Shown here one piece after another: positions 60,401-64,000 of a stretch of DNA of 64,000 bases; the first letter of the stretch is position 1, and the number at the start of each line of letters is the position of its first letter. The stretch comes from Mangifera indica (Eukaryota; Streptophyta; Magnoliopsida; Sapindales; Anacardiaceae). The notes beneath the pieces were generated by a model, which saw only the letters and a program-made list of their open reading frames with translations, was not told the origin of the DNA and did no database searches. A program made the translations under genes and the position numbers. The stretch lies in the NCBI RefSeq assembly GCF_011075055.1, contig NC_058145.1, positions 10,599,894 through 10,663,893 of the forward strand. Direction: 5' to 3'.

Positions 60401-61878
60401 TCATAGGTATTTTTTTTTTGGAACAGTGATTTTGGGCATTTTGGCTTGGAAATAGTGATTTTGGGTATTTTTGCTTAATGGGAGGGCATTTTGGCCGTTT
60501 TTTAAAATTTCCCTAAAATGGGACTTGAACTAAATTAATGGAATGTAATGGTTGCTGAGTTAAGCTCAAGATAATGTTACTGGTCAACTGATGGTGCCAG
60601 TTAGAATCTAGGAACCTGACAGTTTTCTTTTTACAATATTCATATATAATGAGGGGCAATTGAAGAGTGTGGTTTTTAAGAATTATATGTGAGGTAAAAT
60701 TATTTCAGGGTGGTAATAGATTTGCCTTTACTATTTAGTTACAAGGACAGTTTCGTGTGCTATCATTAAGACAGGCTAAGACCTTTCTGGTTGAGTGTTA
60801 ATCTCAGATATAAATTTTACCTACATGGTTTTTATGCGTAGTTTTTTTTTTTGTCCGGAATGAAATGTTCTTGTTATTACTTGGTTAAATAGGTAACAAT
60901 TTAAAAAACTTCTGAAAACTAACTATGATCACTTAATTTTCTGAATTCACGGCTAAAACTTAAATTAATGTGTAAAGATAGTGCAAAATAATTTGTCACC
61001 AAAGGGTTATGTAACAATTTTTTTTTTCTATATATGGTTTGATTGCGGTAATGTTTGTTAAATATATTCAAAATAGCGAAATCAGTGATGGGGTTACCAT
61101 GCACAAGCATATATCATTTAGTAGGATCGGAGTGGTTAGAAAATAGTCATAGGAGGGGCCAACATGTAATTATATTCTGAAGAGCTTGTCTGCAATTTAA
61201 TAAACAGAAGCCCTGTAATCTAAAGAGTGGTCCATCCTCTTCACTCCATATTCAGTGTCAAGTTTCCTTCAATGTAAATGACAAATTTTACTGAGGTTTT
61301 TGTGGTTTGAAGGTTTTATGAGTTTCAAAGAATGACCATAAACAGTTTAGAATAGTGTAAGTTACTTCAGAGCTGAGGATTTTGCCTGAGATGGGTGAAA
61401 ATAGAACAGGATTGATGATCTCTGTGTATGATGCTTCCCTCTAAAGTTTCTGTTTCCCTCCAGAGTTTATCTGTTATCTGTAAGTAATAATTTTGCATGT
61501 TGACCCTTCAATACATTTTGTTTTGCAGTTGGGGCCAGTGGAAGGGGTTATCTTTTCAGACAATGGAACAGACCTCGGATCAGGCCCCACTGTGCCTGGT
61601 AGGTTTCTTTATAGTTTTGACCCACTATTTATCATGTTCTACAGTTGGGTGAGTGGGAAGAGTCATCTTTCAAGATATTTTTCTGATCTTGTGGTCTGAT
61701 TCCTTTATTTTCCTTCTTCATTAAGTGATCCTGCTGGGGCAAGATTGAAACCTGGTAGTGGATATGGATATGGGTTTGGTATCCGTGTTGACTACTCCCC
61801 TTTGGGGCCTTTGCGACTTGAATACGCATTTAATGACAGACAAAGAGGTTTCACTTTGGGGTTGGCCACCGAAATTGA

Positions 61879-62750
61879 AGTCCGTTCCTACATCCTAATA
61901 TTCTTATGTGGGTTCCACTTATCCATCACTGATGCAGTTGGTTGTCTTCAATCTTCACTGCTGTCATGACCATTGCCTGGAATAGCACCCAGTGGCATCT
62001 TTATGTTATCGATGCAAAATTAGTTGAATTGCTTTTTGGCAGCTATTGGTATAATCTCTCTTCTGTAGATGCATTTGAAGAGCCTTGCTATGTCCAGCGT
62101 CAATGTTGTTCAGGGTAACAGTGACTGCCTCCCATCCCCTCGACAGTGAAATGAAACATTGGTGTTCTTAAAGTTCATTTTCTCTTAAATAGCATGTGGC
62201 AAGCTTTACTCAGGGGAAGATTTAGTTTTCACTTTTCAACCATTATTTTCAGGTTTTTGAATCATAAAAGTGGTCTTAAGCTGTTATTAGGTTTCTTTCC
62301 TTGCCATAAAAACACTGTTGTTAGGTTTCTTTCAGGCAAGCATTGTTTTTTTTTTTTTTTTTCTAAATAATTAATTAAAGGGTTTCACAAAAATGATCAA
62401 GCAAGCATTGTTGCTCGATGTGGATAGCGTGAGCTTGATAATACTCACCGCTTGGCTGAAGATTTATTGTTAGAACCAGAAGTTAGTAGTTCCAAATATT
62501 ACATTATTAATATGTAGTGTAAGACTATGCTAGAAGCATTTACGACTGGACTGGCGTTTAACAGTCTAATTAAAACATGTTAAACCATATTGGAAGATGT
62601 TAAGCTTGATGTTCTTGTGCATTTTAGGTATTCTTTTTCTTGTAATTTTCCATTAATGTCTTGAATCATGTGATTTTATGACTGAATTTATCCTTTAAAC
62701 AGACTTAATAGTTTTGGGAATTAAGATCAGTAAAGTTGTTTACCCATGTT
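61879..62750 (+). other. Former OEP80 3'UTR and downstream DNA
   Basis: The first few hundred bases after the stop are moderately GC-rich and look like an old 3'UTR. The rest is AT-rich with a T-run at about 62347-62362. No gene seen. Confidence 0.4.
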
Positions 62751-62754
62751 TAGG

Positions 62755-63050
62755 CATGGGTTTAAAAATTGGATCAGATTGGTAAGTCCGACCAGTTCAA
62801 CCATTATCAACTAATCAAACCGGTTGAACTATGTATGAAACTGGATTTGACTCAATTAGTATAAAAAAAATGATTTTTTATTTAAACCAAAATTTTATTT
62901 AACATATTTGAATATACATATTATTAAATTAAACTTATTTTAATGTTAAATTATATAAAAAAAAATTTTAATATTATTTTTGAACTAATCATCAATTTGA
63001 CCATTGAACAATCAATTCACTTATTGGTTGAATTACGTTATTCCCCTCTA
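62755..63050. mobile_element. Fragment of a MITE (gggtttaaaaattggatc type)
   Basis: Starts gggtttaaaaattggatcag and carries ccagttcaaccattatcaac and aaaccggttgaac, like the common plant MITE whose ends read as aaccggttcaacc. The expected inverted right end is missing or very decayed. Confidence 0.4.
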
Positions 63051-63879
63051 TGGGGCAATATTTGTTTCTGTACTAAAAACATTGTATTTAGGGCTGTTAT
63101 GCACCCAAAATTAACCAAGAAAGGAATGCCAAATGGAAATTTTTATACTTTAAATTTTTAGTGGGAAAAGAATGTAAAGACAAATTACCCAAAAAGAAAA
63201 GGAAAAGAAAAGAACGTAAAGACTACAAGGCCAGCCACCATTGGAGACGTCAACTATTATTAATCAGTGTAGATTAAAAAGGCTAAGGCATTCATGTTTG
63301 CCAATTACTAGGGTATTAATTAATAAACCCACCCTTAGGATAAAATTCAGCATCTGAATCAAATATATATTTAAAGTTTATGATAACAAATTTTTTATAT
63401 ATAATTGGCACAATTAATAATAATATTTACAATAAATAACCTATAACATTAGATTTTATTTAGAGAGAATATGGATTACATATGGCAATTCTTATCCACC
63501 AAAGATTCTGCTATAAAGGAAGGTGAGAAAGTCAACGGAAAGGACAAAGTTTCTAAGGAATATTTTTTATAAAATTAACAAATAAGGGCCAGCCACCATG
63601 ACTATTTTAATATCTTTAAGTTGTGTAGGGACTAGGGATAAGTACTAGAAAAAAAAAAATTATATTTTGATTAATGAATTCAATAAGAGAACGTAATATT
63701 TACTCTGAACTTTAATTAGGGATTAAACGTTCATAAATTAATATAAATATTATATATATTACTAACAATTATATAAAAAATAATTATAACAAACCTATAC
63801 AAGGAAAAAAAGTAATCCCATTACAATCAATAAAAGAGAGTAAAAGATGGATAGTTATAGACATCTAGAGTAATACTGT

Positions 63880-64000
63880 GTACCTACTTTTAGTATATAA
63901 TTTATGTATACAGATGTTGTGTCATTATATGATTGAAAGTTATTTTATCTTTAATTCAAAATCATCCAATTACATGATAATACATCACTTGTATACGTAA
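63880..64000. mobile_element. Small palindromic MITE, copy 3 of 3, cut by the window edge
   Basis: Contains tactgtgtacctacttttag, tttatgtatacagatg, ttttatctttaattcaaaat and the start of the inverted second arm (gataatacatcacttgtata). The end lies beyond the window. Confidence 0.6.

Larger units (their letters stand above)
53857..60513 (-). mobile_element. Mutator-like element (MULE), 6,657 bp, with perfect 9-bp TSD
   Basis: Flanked by TAAAATGGG at 53848-53856 and 60514-60522. The ends are GGGAAATTTTAAAAATTAG and, reversed, GGGAAATTTTAAAAAACGG, each followed by gcaaaaatgc/gcaaaaatac words. Inside, in order: a promoter-like module in two tandem copies, a plus-strand minisatellite, a minus-strand transposase relic, the same minisatellite inverted, and a minus-strand promoter module in tandem copies. 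It lies in intron 14 of the OEP80 pseudogene. A perfect duplication suggests a rather recent insertion. Confidence 0.92.
41300..61878 (+). pseudogene. OEP80: OEP80 (Toc75-V, Omp85) non-processed pseudogene, 16 exon remnants
   Basis: OEP80 is an Omp85 beta-barrel of the chloroplast outer envelope. Exon remnants: 41300-41940, 49381-49474, 49565-49647, 49817-49914, 50082-50151, 51090-51183, 51354-51435, 51571-51606, 51974-52127, 52211-52340, 52640-52710, 52918-52995, 53071-53187, 53366-53513, 61529-61598, 61726-61878. They read MPHKNEDVRFTSSS, EERVLISEVLVRNKDGDELE, three POTRA segments ([43 protein letters not shown]) and barrel strands ([55 protein letters not shown]). Damage: frameshifts near 41457, 41790, 41912, 52283, 52987, 53126 and 61840; stop TGA for Ser at 51428; a CGA-to-TGA stop in exon 10; exon 10 acceptor GG; last acceptor apparently AA. 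Kept introns rule out a processed copy. Expansion is due to transposons in introns 1 and 14. The functional gene should be elsewhere. Confidence 0.9.

Overview
The window is nuclear DNA of a flowering plant, almost certainly a eudicot. It is AT-rich, its genes carry GT-AG introns, and its genes are plant families (PLETHORA, A20/AN1 stress-associated protein, AG-peptide, OEP80). Between them lie plant transposons: MULE, hAT, Tourist, a chromovirus-like LTR and L1-type LINE. The wording of the OEP80 relic made me think of a rosid, perhaps Sapindales, but that is only an impression.

Layout. (1) 1-2404, minus: a PLETHORA1/2-type AP2 transcription factor in eight exons, one of only 9 nt, with the 3' end cut by the window edge. 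(2) 2405-11000: gene-free, with a 9-bp-TSD MULE-type MITE, a TIR element with internal tandem repeats and other AT-rich repeats. (3) 12970-13527, plus: a PRELI/MSF1 protein, probably with a 1.7-kb 5'UTR intron. (4) 15863-16387, minus: an A20/AN1 stress-associated protein with a likely 2.6-kb 5'UTR intron. (5) 19870-25230: transposon graveyard with a decayed hAT transposase, hAT MITEs, a small duplication and a possible short spliced transcript. (6) 25847-26878, minus: an intronless MHK/MAK-like kinase, probably a retrocopy. (7) 27373-30836: a solo LTR and a Tourist MITE. (8) 32211-32429, minus: an AGP23-like arabinogalactan peptide. (9) 36631-39179, minus: a three-exon PET191/COA5 gene (71 aa, twin CX9C) whose second intron uses a GC donor. 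(10) 41300-61878, plus: a 20.6-kb non-processed pseudogene of the chloroplast outer-envelope Omp85 protein OEP80. It has 16 exon remnants with several frameshifts, in-frame stops and damaged splice acceptors. Intron 1 holds a decayed gypsy-type retrotransposon with a LINE inside it. Intron 14 holds a 6,657-bp MULE with a perfect 9-bp target-site duplication. (11) 61879-64000: former 3'UTR and MITE fragments.

The genes do not form a pathway; this is an ordinary mixed euchromatic region. I found no credible new defence or metabolic system. The most interesting objects are the MULE (inverted minisatellite arrays, tandemly duplicated promoter modules at both ends, an internally deleted transposase and a possible 33-aa spliced basic ORF), the GC-AG intron in a very small gene, the intronless kinase, and the detailed decay record of the OEP80 copy.
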